DNA of 64,000 bases from UBA668 sp041394605. GTDB taxonomy: Bacteria; Actinomycetota; Acidimicrobiia; Acidimicrobiales; Ilumatobacteraceae. Within the stretch, counting starts at the first letter, position 1, and each line of letters begins with the position of its first letter. The position numbers and the translations under genes were made by a program. Below, one piece after another: positions 1 through 9,248 of this stretch. The DNA lies in assembly GCA_041394605.1 (NCBI GenBank), contig JAWKHX010000013.1:1-64000 (forward strand), in the 5' to 3' direction. The notes under the pieces are model-generated. The model was not told the DNA's origin, made no database searches, and saw only the letters and a program-made list of their open reading frames with translations.

Positions 1-538
1 TGTGGCCCACGAGGTCCTCCGGCCGGTCCACGCCGTACGCGGCGAACACCTCGGCCTGGGTGGCGTACCGCTGGCTGCCCGGCAGGTGGAGCGTGCCGCC
101 GTTGTCGGCCGTGACGTCGGTGAGGCACCAGATGACGTTGAGGCTGCCGGGCGACGCCCACGGTTCCGGCGCCACGATGGCCAGGTCGCTGTGCACGGCC
201 ATCGAGCCGGCGCCCGGGCGGGCGACGTTGGCGGTGAAGTTGGAGACGATGTAGTCGGCGCCCAGCAGGCCAGCCGCAAGCGCGTCGGCCAGCGGGTGGG
301 TGATGAGCTGGGCGAACAGCGGGTCCAGCGCGATCAGGTTGAACACCCGCACGTTGGCCGCGTTCGGATCCAGCACCGGCATGAACGTGGGAATGCCCTG
401 GCGGCGGCTCTCCTCCGCAGCGGCCCACAACGTGGTCAGCGCGCCGGCGGCAGCGTTGCTGGTGAGCACGTCGTGGACGATCGTGACGCCCTCGCTGCGC
501 AACTGGTCCAGTTCATGCTCCAGGTTGCGGTCCGGCAC
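1..538 (-). CDS. Phytanoyl-CoA dioxygenase (PhyH) family protein, 3' end outside window
   Basis: The reverse strand reads as the N-terminal ~179 residues of a PhyH-type Fe(II)/2-oxoglutarate oxygenase. An HSD segment (AVHSDLAIV) fits the HxD iron-binding facial triad, and NGGTLHLPGSQ matches the family's turn motif, although the usual PGSH has Gln in place of His here. The third iron ligand and the 2-oxoglutarate-binding Arg would lie beyond the window edge, so activity cannot be judged. The start is placed at a GTG at 538; the frame stays open upstream, so it is uncertain. It is divergent from the AhpD-like gene at 650. The substrate is not predictable from the sequence. Confidence 0.75.
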   Translation of the reverse strand, partial: MPDRNLEHELDQLRSEGVTIVHDVLTSNAAAGALTTLWAAAEESRRQGIPTFMPVLDPNAANVRVFNLIALDPLFAQLITHPLADALAAGLLGADYIVSNFTANVARPGAGSMAVHSDLAIVAPEPWASPGSLNVIWCLTDVTADNGGTLHLPGSQRYATQAEVFAAYGVDRPEDLVGH

Positions 539-649
539 GCCGCGGACAGTACCCGGCGCCCGTGCTGCGGTCGTGAGCGGACGTCCGGACGCGCCAGAAT
601 CGGCGGGACCACCTGCCCCGGTCGGTCGCCTGCACCCGAGGAGCCGACG

Positions 650-1300
650 ATGCCCCGCCTTCGCCAAGTGAGCCGCCAGGACACCACCGACGAGTTGGTG
701 CTGCGGATGTACGACACACTGTTCGGCGATCGCGATCCGGTGGCCCAGCCGGGTACCGCCACGGGAACCCCGGGCGACTGGTGGACCGTGTTCGCGCTGG
801 TGCCCGACGTGTTCCGTCACGCCGTGCAGGGCTTCGGTGTGTACCGCAGCCCGGCCCGCCTGCTGGACCCCGTGCTGCGCGAGTTGGGCCAGACCCGCGC
901 CGGGTGGGCCCGGGGTAGCCAGTTCGTGTTCTCGCAGCACTGCAAGTCCTGCCGTGCGCTGGGAATGAGCGAGGAGATGATCGAGGCCATCCCGGCGTGG
1001 GGCACCAGCGACCTGTTCTCACCGGTGCAACGGGCCGTGCTGGCCTACACCGACTGCCTGGTGCTGGACGGAGGCCGAACGCCCGACGCCGTGTTCGCTG
1101 CGCTGAAGGAGCACCTGTCGGACGAGGAGATCCTGGAGCTGACGTACATCACCACCCTGTACGACATGCACGCGGTGATGTGCCGGGCACTGCGGCTGGA
1201 GTTCGACGACCGGGCGGAGCCGATCGTCGAGATCGCGGCCCCCGAGGGCCAGGGCTCGTACGACGTGGGCGCCGCCATCAGCGACCCCGGCACGGCATGA
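650..1300 (+). CDS. Carboxymuconolactone decarboxylase / AhpD-like family protein
   Basis: This 216-residue protein has the all-helical AhpD/CMD fold signature. A CxxC pair (C98-K-S-C101) is followed by RALGMSEEMI, then a helix with 'FSPVQRAVLAYTDCLV', and a C-terminal 'LTYITTLYDMHAVMCRAL' segment. In the family the CxxC pair carries peroxidase or thiol-disulfide chemistry; here it may detoxify peroxides or be a CMD-like enzyme of unknown substrate. The ATG is preceded by GAGGAG at about 7 bases. The stop overlaps the next ATG (ATGA at 1297-1300), so the gene is probably co-transcribed with the lipoprotein/ABC genes. Confidence 0.8.
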   Translation: MPRLRQVSRQDTTDELVLRMYDTLFGDRDPVAQPGTATGTPGDWWTVFALVPDVFRHAVQGFGVYRSPARLLDPVLRELGQTRAGWARGSQFVFSQHCKSCRALGMSEEMIEAIPAWGTSDLFSPVQRAVLAYTDCLVLDGGRTPDAVFAALKEHLSDEEILELTYITTLYDMHAVMCRALRLEFDDRAEPIVEIAAPEGQGSYDVGAAISDPGTA

Positions 1301-3207
1301 GCGTGGTGCGCGGCATCGTTCGTCGTGGTGCCGGCCTTGCCGTCGTCATCGCGCTGGCCGGCACGTCGTGCTCCAGTTCCTCGTCGCGTTCCCAGGCGAC
1401 AGTTCCGGCCGCCAGCACCAGCACCACCACGACCCTGCCAGATGGTGAGTGGCGCCCAGGCGCCACCGGCGGTGTGCTCGAACTGCCAGGCGGCGGTCAA
1501 CTGGTGGTGCCCGCGGGCGCGGTGGACGGTGACGCTCGCTTCCGGGTGGACACGGCCGACCCCGGCACTGCGGCGCCACCGGAGATGGAACCCGTGCTGG
1601 GTCCGTGGTCGATCGACGTGGTCGGCGGCCGCCTGCTGGACACCGTGTCGCTGGAGGCCGACCTGCCGCCGCTGCCGGAGGGCGCTGCCTACGTGGCTGC
1701 CACGTGGGACGGCCGGATGTGGCAGCCGGTCCTCGCCGAGTACGACCCGGCTCGCGGTCGGTTTGCCACGCAGATGGAGCACTTCTCGATCTGGGGCGTG
1801 TTCGTCTGGGGGATCGGCGAACTCGTCACGCAGGCGATGCAGTCCGTGTTCGGCTTCGTCGACACATCGGAACTGCCCTGCGACGCGGGTCCGCTCACGG
1901 ACGGGTACGGCGCGTGGATCACCGACATGGGTGACGCCTTCAGCGGCTGTGCACGCATCGTCGACGGGCGGATCGTCGCCGAGATCAAGAACCGGCGGTA
2001 CGCCTCGTTCACCATCGAGCTGGCCGACGGCTTCACCGCCACGGTGCAGGGCGCCCAGGAGTTCTCCGCCGTCATCACCGAGCGGCTGTTCAACCTGACC
2101 AGCCGCCGATTCGTGGTGATACCCGGTGGATCGACCGTGGTGATCGAGGGTGAGGTGCCGCCCGGCGGGCACGTCTCGATGCCCGTCGAGCAGGACATGT
2201 TCTCCTGGGCGGTGGACGGGATCTTCTTCGCGCTCAGCGTCTTCGCGCTCGGTACGCGCGCCGCGGGCGACACGGCGACGACGGCGATCAAGACGGCGGC
2301 GACGGGGGAGCTGCTCAACGAGTTCAGCGATCTCTTCAATTGTGTGTCGTCCGGCTGGGAGCTGGGCAGCGACGTGGTGCTGCCAGATCTGGATCGGGAC
2401 ATCGCCGGCGGCATCACGGACACCGCGGTGAACTGCGCCAAGGCCGCCGGTGGCGTCGCGTCGCAGATCCTCGGCACGCTGATCGGGTTGGTGACCACAC
2501 CGATCATCCTGTTGTGGGAGCTCTTCGAACTGGCCAAGGACGTCGGCAAGGACAGGGACCTGATGGTCACCCGGGCCGACGTCACCGATGGGGCGTTGCC
2601 GGGCGAGTTCCATGGGGTGTGGGCAGGCACCATCGTGGCGGGGGTCACCTCCGTGAGTGACTTCCCGGTGGTGTTGACCATCGGTGCCGACGGCACGACA
2701 CTCGAGCTGCCGCGCGCGGGATGCACCGCGCCCCTCACCCTCACCGCGCTGGACGGCTCGGTGGCCTCGATGGACGGCACGTTCGTCAGCGGCAACTGCG
2801 TGGAGGGGGGCACGTGGCGGCTCACCCTGCGGAGCGCAGACGAGCTGTACTACGAGTGGCTGGGGCCGGATGGAACGCGGGTGGACCAGGGTCGGTTGAC
2901 CCGACAGGGCGACGCCACGGGTGGTGGCCCGGGCGAGAGCGCGTCGTGGCCGGAGGATGCCGGGCTGGAGGGGCCGAGCGTCCTGTACGTCTACTTCGGT
3001 GCCGACATCTACTTCCCGTCGTGGGTGAGCTGCACCGACGACGAGCGGGTGTGCGTAGCGGGGCAGGGCACCGAGATTCGTGTCTACCGGGTGCATCCGA
3101 ATCTCGGCCTGATCCTGGTGGCATCGACCGCCGACGACCCGATGACCGTGCTCTCCGGCGCCGGGCTGTCGCCGGCCGAGATCAGTCAGGTGCTCGACGC
3201 CGCATGA
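1297..3207 (+). CDS. Large secreted lipoprotein-like protein of unknown function, ABC-operon member
   Basis: The 636-residue product starts with an Arg-containing signal peptide ending in AGTSC followed by a Ser-rich stretch. This resembles a lipobox, but the -3 Gly is atypical. A Thr-rich linker leads to a beta-rich region ('GGQLVVPAGAVDGDARFRV') resembling ZU5-like surface domains. A moderately hydrophobic helix lies near residues 385-410 (QILGTLIGLVTTPIILLWELF), with beta-rich sequence after it. No catalytic motif was recognised. It overlaps both neighbours by ATGA, so it is probably translationally coupled to the FtsX-type permease downstream, as accessory lipoproteins of MacB/LolCDE-like systems often are. 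Role in that exporter is inference. Confidence 0.7.
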   Translation: MSVVRGIVRRGAGLAVVIALAGTSCSSSSSRSQATVPAASTSTTTTLPDGEWRPGATGGVLELPGGGQLVVPAGAVDGDARFRVDTADPGTAAPPEMEPVLGPWSIDVVGGRLLDTVSLEADLPPLPEGAAYVAATWDGRMWQPVLAEYDPARGRFATQMEHFSIWGVFVWGIGELVTQAMQSVFGFVDTSELPCDAGPLTDGYGAWITDMGDAFSGCARIVDGRIVAEIKNRRYASFTIELADGFTATVQGAQEFSAVITERLFNLTSRRFVVIPGGSTVVIEGEVPPGGHVSMPVEQDMFSWAVDGIFFALSVFALGTRAAGDTATTAIKTAATGELLNEFSDLFNCVSSGWELGSDVVLPDLDRDIAGGITDTAVNCAKAAGGVASQILGTLIGLVTTPIILLWELFELAKDVGKDRDLMVTRADVTDGALPGEFHGVWAGTIVAGVTSVSDFPVVLTIGADGTTLELPRAGCTAPLTLTALDGSVASMDGTFVSGNCVEGGTWRLTLRSADELYYEWLGPDGTRVDQGRLTRQGDATGGGPGESASWPEDAGLEGPSVLYVYFGADIYFPSWVSCTDDERVCVAGQGTEIRVYRVHPNLGLILVASTADDPMTVLSGAGLSPAEISQVLDAA

Positions 3208-5747
3208 GGCTGCGACGGCGACTCACCGGGCTGCTGCCGGTCGGCTTCGCCGTGCTGCTGGCTGCGTTCTGTGCGTCTGGCACGGAGCTGTACGTGTCGT
3301 CGTCGGGGTCGGCGGCGATGGAGCAGCAACTGGCCGAGGCCTGCCGAGCGGACTCCGGCCTGGCGCTGCCCGTGCCCCTCGGGGTGGACTCGCTGGTGAC
3401 CAGGGTGGAGGCCATCGGGGGGCGTATCCCGCACATGGATCCGCCACGTCACGGCGACTCGGTGCTGGTCACGGTGCAGCGCCCGGACGGGGGGTCGAAC
3501 CGGGTGACCCTGCTGCAGTTCGACGACCTGCTGACGGACACGGGGACGCCGACCGCCCAGGGGCTGGACGCTGGGACGCTGGCGCCCGGCGAGGTGGTCC
3601 TGACGGCCACGAACGCCGCACTGATCGGTGTGCAGGCGGGTGCCACGCTGGTCGCCGACGACGTGGAACTGACGGTCGTGAGGGTGATCCCCGACATCGC
3701 CACCGCACCCGTTCCATCGGCATGGTGCGGGCTGTCGCAGTTCGTGCTGCCCCGCCCGTCGGGCGACCCGCCGCCCCTCTCGGCGGTGGCGTCCACGGAG
3801 ACGGTGGAGATGGTTGCCGAGCGGCGAGTCCGGTGGGTCGAGTACCGAGTGGCCGACGAGCCGATCACGCTCACGGAGGCCAACGACATCCTCGCTGCCT
3901 ACCGGCAGGCCATCGCCGACTACGACGACGAGTTCGACCGGCACGTCGGCGGCGAGGTGGGCCTCGGCATGCGCCATGTGGTCGATCGTGCGACGGGGGT
4001 GACGGACACGGTGAGCCGATCGCTGCAGCCGGTGCGCCTCACCAGCCTGATCGCCGTGCTCGTGGTGCTGCTGGCGGCAGCTGTGCTGCTGGCTCGCGAG
4101 CGGCAACGCGAGGTGCGCCTGCTGGGCATCCGCGGTGTGCCGCCGTCGCAGGTGGCCAGGCGGATGCTGCCCGAGGTCGCACTTGCCGCCGGTGCGGCCG
4201 CCGTGGTGGGGCTGGTGCTGGCGTGGGTGGTGGTGCTGGCCGGCGGCCCGTCCACGTTGTTGGAACCGGCCGCGCTGTTGCGTGCGGCGTTGATGGCGGT
4301 GGGCGTCGCCGTCGTCGCGGTGGGTGCCGTGCTCGGTGCAGTGGCCGTCGTGGCGGACCACGCGGTGGACCGCGGTGGCCGGCACCACCCCGTCGTGTGG
4401 CTGCTGCCGGTGGTGGTGGTCGGGCTGGTGGTGCTGGCGGTCTGGTCGTTCCGCCGGCTGGACGAGGTGGGTGGCATCCGCACCTACGGCACCCAGGTCC
4501 GTGGTGGTGAACTGCTGGCCCTCGGGTTCCCCCTGTTCGGCCTGCTGGCCGGCACCCTGGTGGCCTGCGGCGTGCTGGTGCCGGTGGTGGCCGCGTTGCG
4601 TCGCACGGGCGGCCGCCTGCCGCGCGCCCTGCGCCTGGGCTGGCGGCGGGTGGTGCTGGAGGCGGGCCCCACGGTGGCGACCGTGGCCGCGGTGGCGATG
4701 GCGGCCGGCGCGTTCGTGGCTGCCTCGGCCCTGTCCGACGGCGCCAGCCGCCAACTGGAAGACAAGGCGGAGGCCTTCGTGGGCAGCGACCTCGCCGTGT
4801 CCGTGTTCGACACCACGGACGTACCGGCAGCACTTGCGGCCCGTACCTCGCGGGTCGAGACCACGAATGTGAAGCGGGACGGCACCACGGCCAAGCTCTA
4901 CGGCATCGACCCGGCCACGTTCCCCGACGTCGCCCGCCTGCGCGACGACGCCTCGGCCCTGTCGCTGGCCGAACTCGTGGTGCTGCTCGACCCGGCCGCT
5001 GACGCACCTGACTCCCTGCCGCCGGCCATCGGCGTCGGCCCCGATCTGGCCGTGGGCGACGTGCTCGACCTCACCATCGCCGGCGCCGACCAGCCCCTAC
5101 GGGTGAGGGTGGTGGCGACGGCGGCGTTCTTCCCCGGCAAGGTCACCGGCCTCGACGAGGTGGTGGTGCACCGCGACGTGCTGCTGGCCGCGGTGCGGTT
5201 CCCCCAACGGTGGGTGCTGGCCAAGGACCCGCCGGACGATTTCGTCGCCGACCTGCGCGACGCCGGCTTCCGCATCGGCGTGGTGCTGGATTCGCGGACG
5301 ACCTTCGACGCTTCCAGCTTCAGTGGCCTGCGGTGGGCCTACCAGCCGTTGCGGGCGGTCGGCGTGCTGTTCGCCATCGTGGCCGCCGCCGTGCAGTTCC
5401 TGGTGGTGGCGGCCCGTCGCACCGCCCGGCGAGCCGCGCACACCATCTCCCGGCGCACCGGGTTCGGGCACCGCCATCTGTGGATCGCGGCGGTGACGGA
5501 GGCGTTGGTGCCGCTGGCCGTCGGTGCCGTGCTCGGGCTGTCGCTGGGGTTGGCGGCGGTGGCCCAGGCGGTGCCTCGGCTGGACCCGATGCCGCTGCTG
5601 GCGCCGCCCGCTCGCTTCCTCGTGCCCTGGGGCACCACCGTGGGCATCCTGCTGGCCGTGCCCGTGTGGGCGGTGGCCACGGCCGCGCTCATCGTCCGCA
5701 GCACGGTCGCTGCCGACCCCATGCGCTCCCTGAGGGGTGACCAGTGA
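3204..5747 (+). CDS. ABC transporter permease with FtsX-type domains
   Basis: This 847-residue membrane protein has an N-terminal membrane segment and a large extracytoplasmic region. An FtsX-like core follows from about residue 280 (LTSLIAVLVVLLAAAVLL followed by RERQREVRLLGIRGV), then more hydrophobic segments and a second extracytoplasmic domain at roughly 515-700, with terminal helices at the C-terminus. FtsX/MacB-type permeases act by mechanotransmission rather than as a translocation pore, typically moving lipoproteins or peptides or activating cell-wall enzymes. It overlaps the gene before (ATGA) and the ATPase after (GTGA at 5744). Substrate unknown. Confidence 0.85.
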   Translation: MRLRRRLTGLLPVGFAVLLAAFCASGTELYVSSSGSAAMEQQLAEACRADSGLALPVPLGVDSLVTRVEAIGGRIPHMDPPRHGDSVLVTVQRPDGGSNRVTLLQFDDLLTDTGTPTAQGLDAGTLAPGEVVLTATNAALIGVQAGATLVADDVELTVVRVIPDIATAPVPSAWCGLSQFVLPRPSGDPPPLSAVASTETVEMVAERRVRWVEYRVADEPITLTEANDILAAYRQAIADYDDEFDRHVGGEVGLGMRHVVDRATGVTDTVSRSLQPVRLTSLIAVLVVLLAAAVLLARERQREVRLLGIRGVPPSQVARRMLPEVALAAGAAAVVGLVLAWVVVLAGGPSTLLEPAALLRAALMAVGVAVVAVGAVLGAVAVVADHAVDRGGRHHPVVWLLPVVVVGLVVLAVWSFRRLDEVGGIRTYGTQVRGGELLALGFPLFGLLAGTLVACGVLVPVVAALRRTGGRLPRALRLGWRRVVLEAGPTVATVAAVAMAAGAFVAASALSDGASRQLEDKAEAFVGSDLAVSVFDTTDVPAALAARTSRVETTNVKRDGTTAKLYGIDPATFPDVARLRDDASALSLAELVVLLDPAADAPDSLPPAIGVGPDLAVGDVLDLTIAGADQPLRVRVVATAAFFPGKVTGLDEVVVHRDVLLAAVRFPQRWVLAKDPPDDFVADLRDAGFRIGVVLDSRTTFDASSFSGLRWAYQPLRAVGVLFAIVAAAVQFLVVAARRTARRAAHTISRRTGFGHRHLWIAAVTEALVPLAVGAVLGLSLGLAAVAQAVPRLDPMPLLAPPARFLVPWGTTVGILLAVPVWAVATAALIVRSTVAADPMRSLRGDQ

Positions 5748-6451
5748 GACCGGTGGGGCGTGCCGAGGAACTGGTGGTGGAGTGCGTGGGCGTCACCCGC
5801 CGGTATGTGATCGGTGGGCGGGGCTCGCAGGGCTCCGAGGTGGTGGCGCTCCGGGACGTGGATCTGGAGGTCCCGACTGGGATGCTCGTGGCGCTGGCCG
5901 GACCCAGCGGGTCGGGCAAGTCCACGCTGCTGGCGCTGCTGGGCGCGCTGGACCGGCCCACCAGTGGTCAGGTGCGTGTGGCCGGCACGGACGTGGTGGC
6001 GTTGGGTCGGCGCGAGCGGCGGGCCTTCCGGCGGCGCCAGGCCGTCAGCATGCTGCCCCTGCCGGCGGACAACCTGCTGCTGGACCTCACCGGCCGCGAG
6101 AACGTCGTCGCTGCCGCCCACCACCGTGGGTTGGTGGGCGATCTGGGGCGTGCCGACGAGGTGCTGACGGCGATGCAGTTGGACTCGTACGCCGACCGGT
6201 CCTGCGCGCTCATGTCGGGCGGGGAACAGCAGCGGATCGCGCTGGCCGCCTGCCTGATCGGGTCGTCGGCCGTGGTGCTGGCCGACGAACCGACTGGCGC
6301 GCTGGACCGTGCCGGGGCGGCCACGGTGGCCGGTTCCCTGCGCACCGCGGTGGAGCAGGGTGCATCCATCGTGGTGGCCACGCACGACCCGAACATCGAG
6401 GCCGTCGCCGACATGGTGGTGCGCCTGGACCACGGCAGGAGGGTGCTGTGA
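5744..6451 (+). CDS. ABC transporter ATP-binding protein (LolD/MacB type), first of two
   Basis: This 235-residue ATPase has Walker A GPSGSGKST, signature MSGGEQQRIALA and Walker B VVLADEPTG, with the switch His in VVATHDPN. It belongs to the LolD/MacB subfamily that pairs with FtsX-type permeases. The start is a GTG sharing bases with the permease stop. The next ATPase starts at GTG 6448, again overlapping by four bases. Two different ATPases after one double-length permease suggest a heterodimeric ATPase pair. Confidence 0.9.
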   Translation: MRPVGRAEELVVECVGVTRRYVIGGRGSQGSEVVALRDVDLEVPTGMLVALAGPSGSGKSTLLALLGALDRPTSGQVRVAGTDVVALGRRERRAFRRRQAVSMLPLPADNLLLDLTGRENVVAAAHHRGLVGDLGRADEVLTAMQLDSYADRSCALMSGGEQQRIALAACLIGSSAVVLADEPTGALDRAGAATVAGSLRTAVEQGASIVVATHDPNIEAVADMVVRLDHGRRVL

Positions 6452-7125
6452 GCGAGCACGGGGTGCCGGACCCGAACCTGGCCCCGGCCGGGCCGGTGAG
6501 CGCAGCCGGGCCGGCGATCGAGGCGGTCGAACTGACCAAGATGTGGTCGCCCAGTGCGGGGCTGCGGCCGGTGACGTGCACCGTGGAGGCCGGCGAGATG
6601 GTGGTGGTGCGTGGGCGGTCCGGCAGTGGGAAGTCCACCCTCCTCGCCTTGCTCGCCGGGCTGTGCGCGCCCGACGGCGGCACGGTCCGTGTGGCGGGCA
6701 CGGTGCCCGGGGCAGACATGCCGTGGCATCGGCTGGCGCTGGTGCCGCAGGTACTCGGCATGGCTGTGGAGTTGTCGATCCTGGAGAACATCGTCGATGC
6801 CGCCGCCGGCACCCCCGGCGGGCTCGACGAGGCGCGCCTGGGTGGGCTGCTGGAACGGTTGGACGTCGCGCCGTTTGCCCGTCGCGGGCTGGGCGAGGTG
6901 TCGATGGGGCAGCAGCAGCGGGCTGCCGTGGCACGCGCCCTGGTGCAGGTGCCGGCCGTGCTGCTGGTGGACGAACCGACCAGCTTCCAGGACGGGCGCC
7001 ATGCCGACGACGTGGTGGCGGAGCTGCACCGCAGCGCGGCCGAGGGAGCCGCCGTGCTGGTGGCCACCCATGACCCGATCGTGGTGGCCGCGGCCGACCG
7101 GGTGCTCGACCTGCTCGCGGTGTGA
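6448..7125 (+). CDS. ABC transporter ATP-binding protein, second of two, altered signature motif
   Basis: This 225-residue ATPase has Walker A GRSGSGKST and Walker B VLLVDEPTS plus VATHDPI. Its signature motif reads VSMGQQQRAA instead of LSGGQ, as in the degenerate half of asymmetric ABC dimers. About 25 residues of Ala/Pro-rich sequence precede the ATPase core. The GTG start overlaps the stop of the first ATPase. It most likely pairs with that protein on the FtsX-type permease, giving one consensus and one degenerate ATP site; that asymmetry is inference from the motif. Confidence 0.85.
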   Translation: MSEHGVPDPNLAPAGPVSAAGPAIEAVELTKMWSPSAGLRPVTCTVEAGEMVVVRGRSGSGKSTLLALLAGLCAPDGGTVRVAGTVPGADMPWHRLALVPQVLGMAVELSILENIVDAAAGTPGGLDEARLGGLLERLDVAPFARRGLGEVSMGQQQRAAVARALVQVPAVLLVDEPTSFQDGRHADDVVAELHRSAAEGAAVLVATHDPIVVAAADRVLDLLAV

Positions 7126-7150
7126 GGCCCCGTCTAGGTTGGCGGCTGCC

Positions 7151-7840
7151 ATGGAGACCGACGACACCGCCCACCTCGACCCGCTGATGCACGTGGCCCA
7201 GCCGGACCACCCCGACCGGGTTGCCGAGGCGCGGGCCAACGCCGGGCGTGCGGTGCGCGACATCGGGCACGCGCTGGTGGGCCACCATGCGTCGGTGGCG
7301 ATGCTCGACGAGTTGACCGCGGCGTTGGACGGCATGACCGAGCGGCTGCTGGCGGGCGAGCCGCGCTCTCGGTCGCAGGTCCGCCAGGAGGGCCAATGGG
7401 GCGAGCCGCCCGCCGATGGCGAGGTGATGACCACGTACGACGAGCGCCCGGTGTCCGGCCGGGCCAGCCCGTGGGGGCTGGACATCGAGGTCCGCCGCGA
7501 CGGCAACGAGGCAGTGGCCACGCTCACCCTGCGCGCCGCCCACGAGGGTGCGCCGGATCGCAGCCATGGCGGCATCGTCGCCGCCCTGTTCGACGACGTG
7601 TACGGGTTCGTGCTGGCCCTGCTGGCCCAGCCGGGCTTCACCGGCGAACTCGGCATCCGCTACGTGGCCGGCGTGCCGATCGGCGTGCCGCTGGAATGCC
7701 GGGTGCGGATGGACCGCCAGGAGGGCCGCAAGCTGTACATGACCGGCGAACTGCGTGACGGTGACACCGTGGTGGCTCGCTCCACCGCGACGTTCATCAC
7801 GATTCCGCGGGAGTTGTTCTACCGCGCCCAGGAGGGGTGA
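7151..7840 (+). CDS. PaaI/hotdog-fold acyl-CoA thioesterase-like protein
   Basis: The 229-residue protein has an N-terminal helical segment of about 100 residues and a C-terminal hotdog domain. The domain carries the family motif SHGGIVAALFDD, in which HGG and the acidic residue shape the thioester site, and ends with strands such as GDTVVARSTATFITI. A role in hydrolysing acyl-CoA thioesters is known for the family; the substrate here is unknown. A TAGGTT box at 7135-7140 lies 10 bases before the ATG, so a very short-leader transcript independent of the ABC operon is possible. Confidence 0.8.
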   Translation: METDDTAHLDPLMHVAQPDHPDRVAEARANAGRAVRDIGHALVGHHASVAMLDELTAALDGMTERLLAGEPRSRSQVRQEGQWGEPPADGEVMTTYDERPVSGRASPWGLDIEVRRDGNEAVATLTLRAAHEGAPDRSHGGIVAALFDDVYGFVLALLAQPGFTGELGIRYVAGVPIGVPLECRVRMDRQEGRKLYMTGELRDGDTVVARSTATFITIPRELFYRAQEG

Positions 7841-7862
7841 CGGCCGGTCGTTTCCAGTGTCG

Positions 7863-9248
7863 TCACGCGGTGGCGAAGTACACGGGCGCCAGGTCGTAGG
7901 ACGCCGTGGCGTAGAGCGTGATGGATTGGCCGGCGGGTACCACGAAGCACAGGACACCCGAGATGGTGCCGCCGTCGAACACGTCGGCGAACGGGTCCAG
8001 GCCGCCGGGCACCACGCCGCAGGCATTGCCGTCCAACTCCACGTTGCCGTCGCCGACCGCCTTGGCCGTGACGTCAAACGTGCTGCCGGAGCCGCCACCG
8101 GCGAACGAGTAGGTGACGTCCACCCCGACGAACACATAGCCGTCGGGCGGTGGTTCGTTGAACGAGTTCTCCGCCAGGACCGCAGGCGTGATGTCGCGGG
8201 CCGGGCCGGTGACGGCGATGCTCCAGCCCTCACCCACGACCGCACTGGTGCCCAGCGAGGTGGCGTTGGTGCGCTCGTCCAGCGCCGCGCCGTCGGGGCG
8301 CGGACCCAGCAGCGGGGCCATCGGTGGGGCCGAGGTGGGGCCGGTGGCCAGGAACACCTCACCACCGCCGTCGAAGTAGTCGCCCACGCCGTACAGCTTC
8401 AGCACGGGCACGTCGGCCGCGGTGGTGATGAAGCACAGGTTGCCCACCAGCACGCCACCGGCGAACACGTCGCGGAAGATCGGCATCTCCTCGGGGATGA
8501 CGCCGCAGTAGTTGTCCAGTTCGGTGTGGTCCGTGCCGACGGCGCTGATCGTCGGCTGGAATGCCGACACCGGCTCGTCCTTGCCGAAGTAGCCGAGCGC
8601 GACGCGCACGAGGGTGAACTGGCTGCCGGGAGGCGGCGGGTCGTTGAACTGGTTCTCCGCGGCGATCAGCGCCGTGGCATCGCCGATGGTGTCCAGCACC
8701 TGCAGGCGCCACCCGGCACCGATGTCGGCGATCTCGCCGGCGGGCACGGGCGAGCCGATGGTGCCCCGCTGGCCGGCGGGAGCGCCGGCCACCTCGTTGG
8801 CGTTCGGCGGTGCCGTCACCACGGTGGTGGGTGCCGGGTCGCCGGTGCCGGCCGTGGTGCCGGCCGTGGTGTCCGACGTGCTCGGCTGGTCGCCGGTGGC
8901 CGGTGTGGTGCTGCTCGGGGCGGTGACCGTGGTGAGCGAGGAGTCGCGTGGTGCATCGGTGGTCGTGTCGTCACCATCGCTGATCACCACGGCGACGCCG
9001 ATGCCGATGGCCGCCACCGCCACGAGCGCGACGGCGATGATCCACTTGGGGAACCCGCCGGACGTCGAGGTCGTCACCGGGGGCGGCGGCGTGGTGTAGC
9101 CGACGGGACCGCTGAACGGCGGCGCGGCGGATGGCCCGGCGGATGGCCCGGCGGATGGCGCGGCCGGCGGTGCAGCGGGTGGGTTGGTGGGTTGGGGTGC
9201 AGCCGGAGGCGGGCCCCAGCCGGAGTCCGGGGGCGGCAGGTCGCTCAT
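7863..9248 (-). CDS. Single-pass membrane protein with Pro-rich N-terminus and two duplicated extracytoplasmic domains
   Basis: This 461-residue protein begins with a Pro/Ala/Gly-rich cytoplasmic tail (~80 residues). One TM helix (WIIAVALVAVAAIGIGVAV) and a Thr/Ser linker follow. Two homologous beta domains end the protein, each containing an 'AENxFNxPPP' segment and a 'CGVxPxxxxxFxDVFxGGxxxGxLCF' pattern. The paired Cys in each repeat could form a disulfide. The layout resembles DUF4352-type immunoglobulin-like surface proteins. Its ATG overlaps the topA stop (ATGA), so it is expressed downstream of topA in the same transcript. Function unknown. Confidence 0.75.
   Translation of the reverse strand: MSDLPPPDSGWGPPPAAPQPTNPPAAPPAAPSAGPSAGPSAAPPFSGPVGYTTPPPPVTTSTSGGFPKWIIAVALVAVAAIGIGVAVVISDGDDTTTDAPRDSSLTTVTAPSSTTPATGDQPSTSDTTAGTTAGTGDPAPTTVVTAPPNANEVAGAPAGQRGTIGSPVPAGEIADIGAGWRLQVLDTIGDATALIAAENQFNDPPPPGSQFTLVRVALGYFGKDEPVSAFQPTISAVGTDHTELDNYCGVIPEEMPIFRDVFAGGVLVGNLCFITTAADVPVLKLYGVGDYFDGGGEVFLATGPTSAPPMAPLLGPRPDGAALDERTNATSLGTSAVVGEGWSIAVTGPARDITPAVLAENSFNEPPPDGYVFVGVDVTYSFAGGGSGSTFDVTAKAVGDGNVELDGNACGVVPGGLDPFADVFDGGTISGVLCFVVPAGQSITLYATASYDLAPVYFATA

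Noticed and set aside
5339..8365. 1008-codon reverse frame across the ABC ATPases and thioesterase
   Set aside because: Spans several clear forward genes with no protein-like character of its own.
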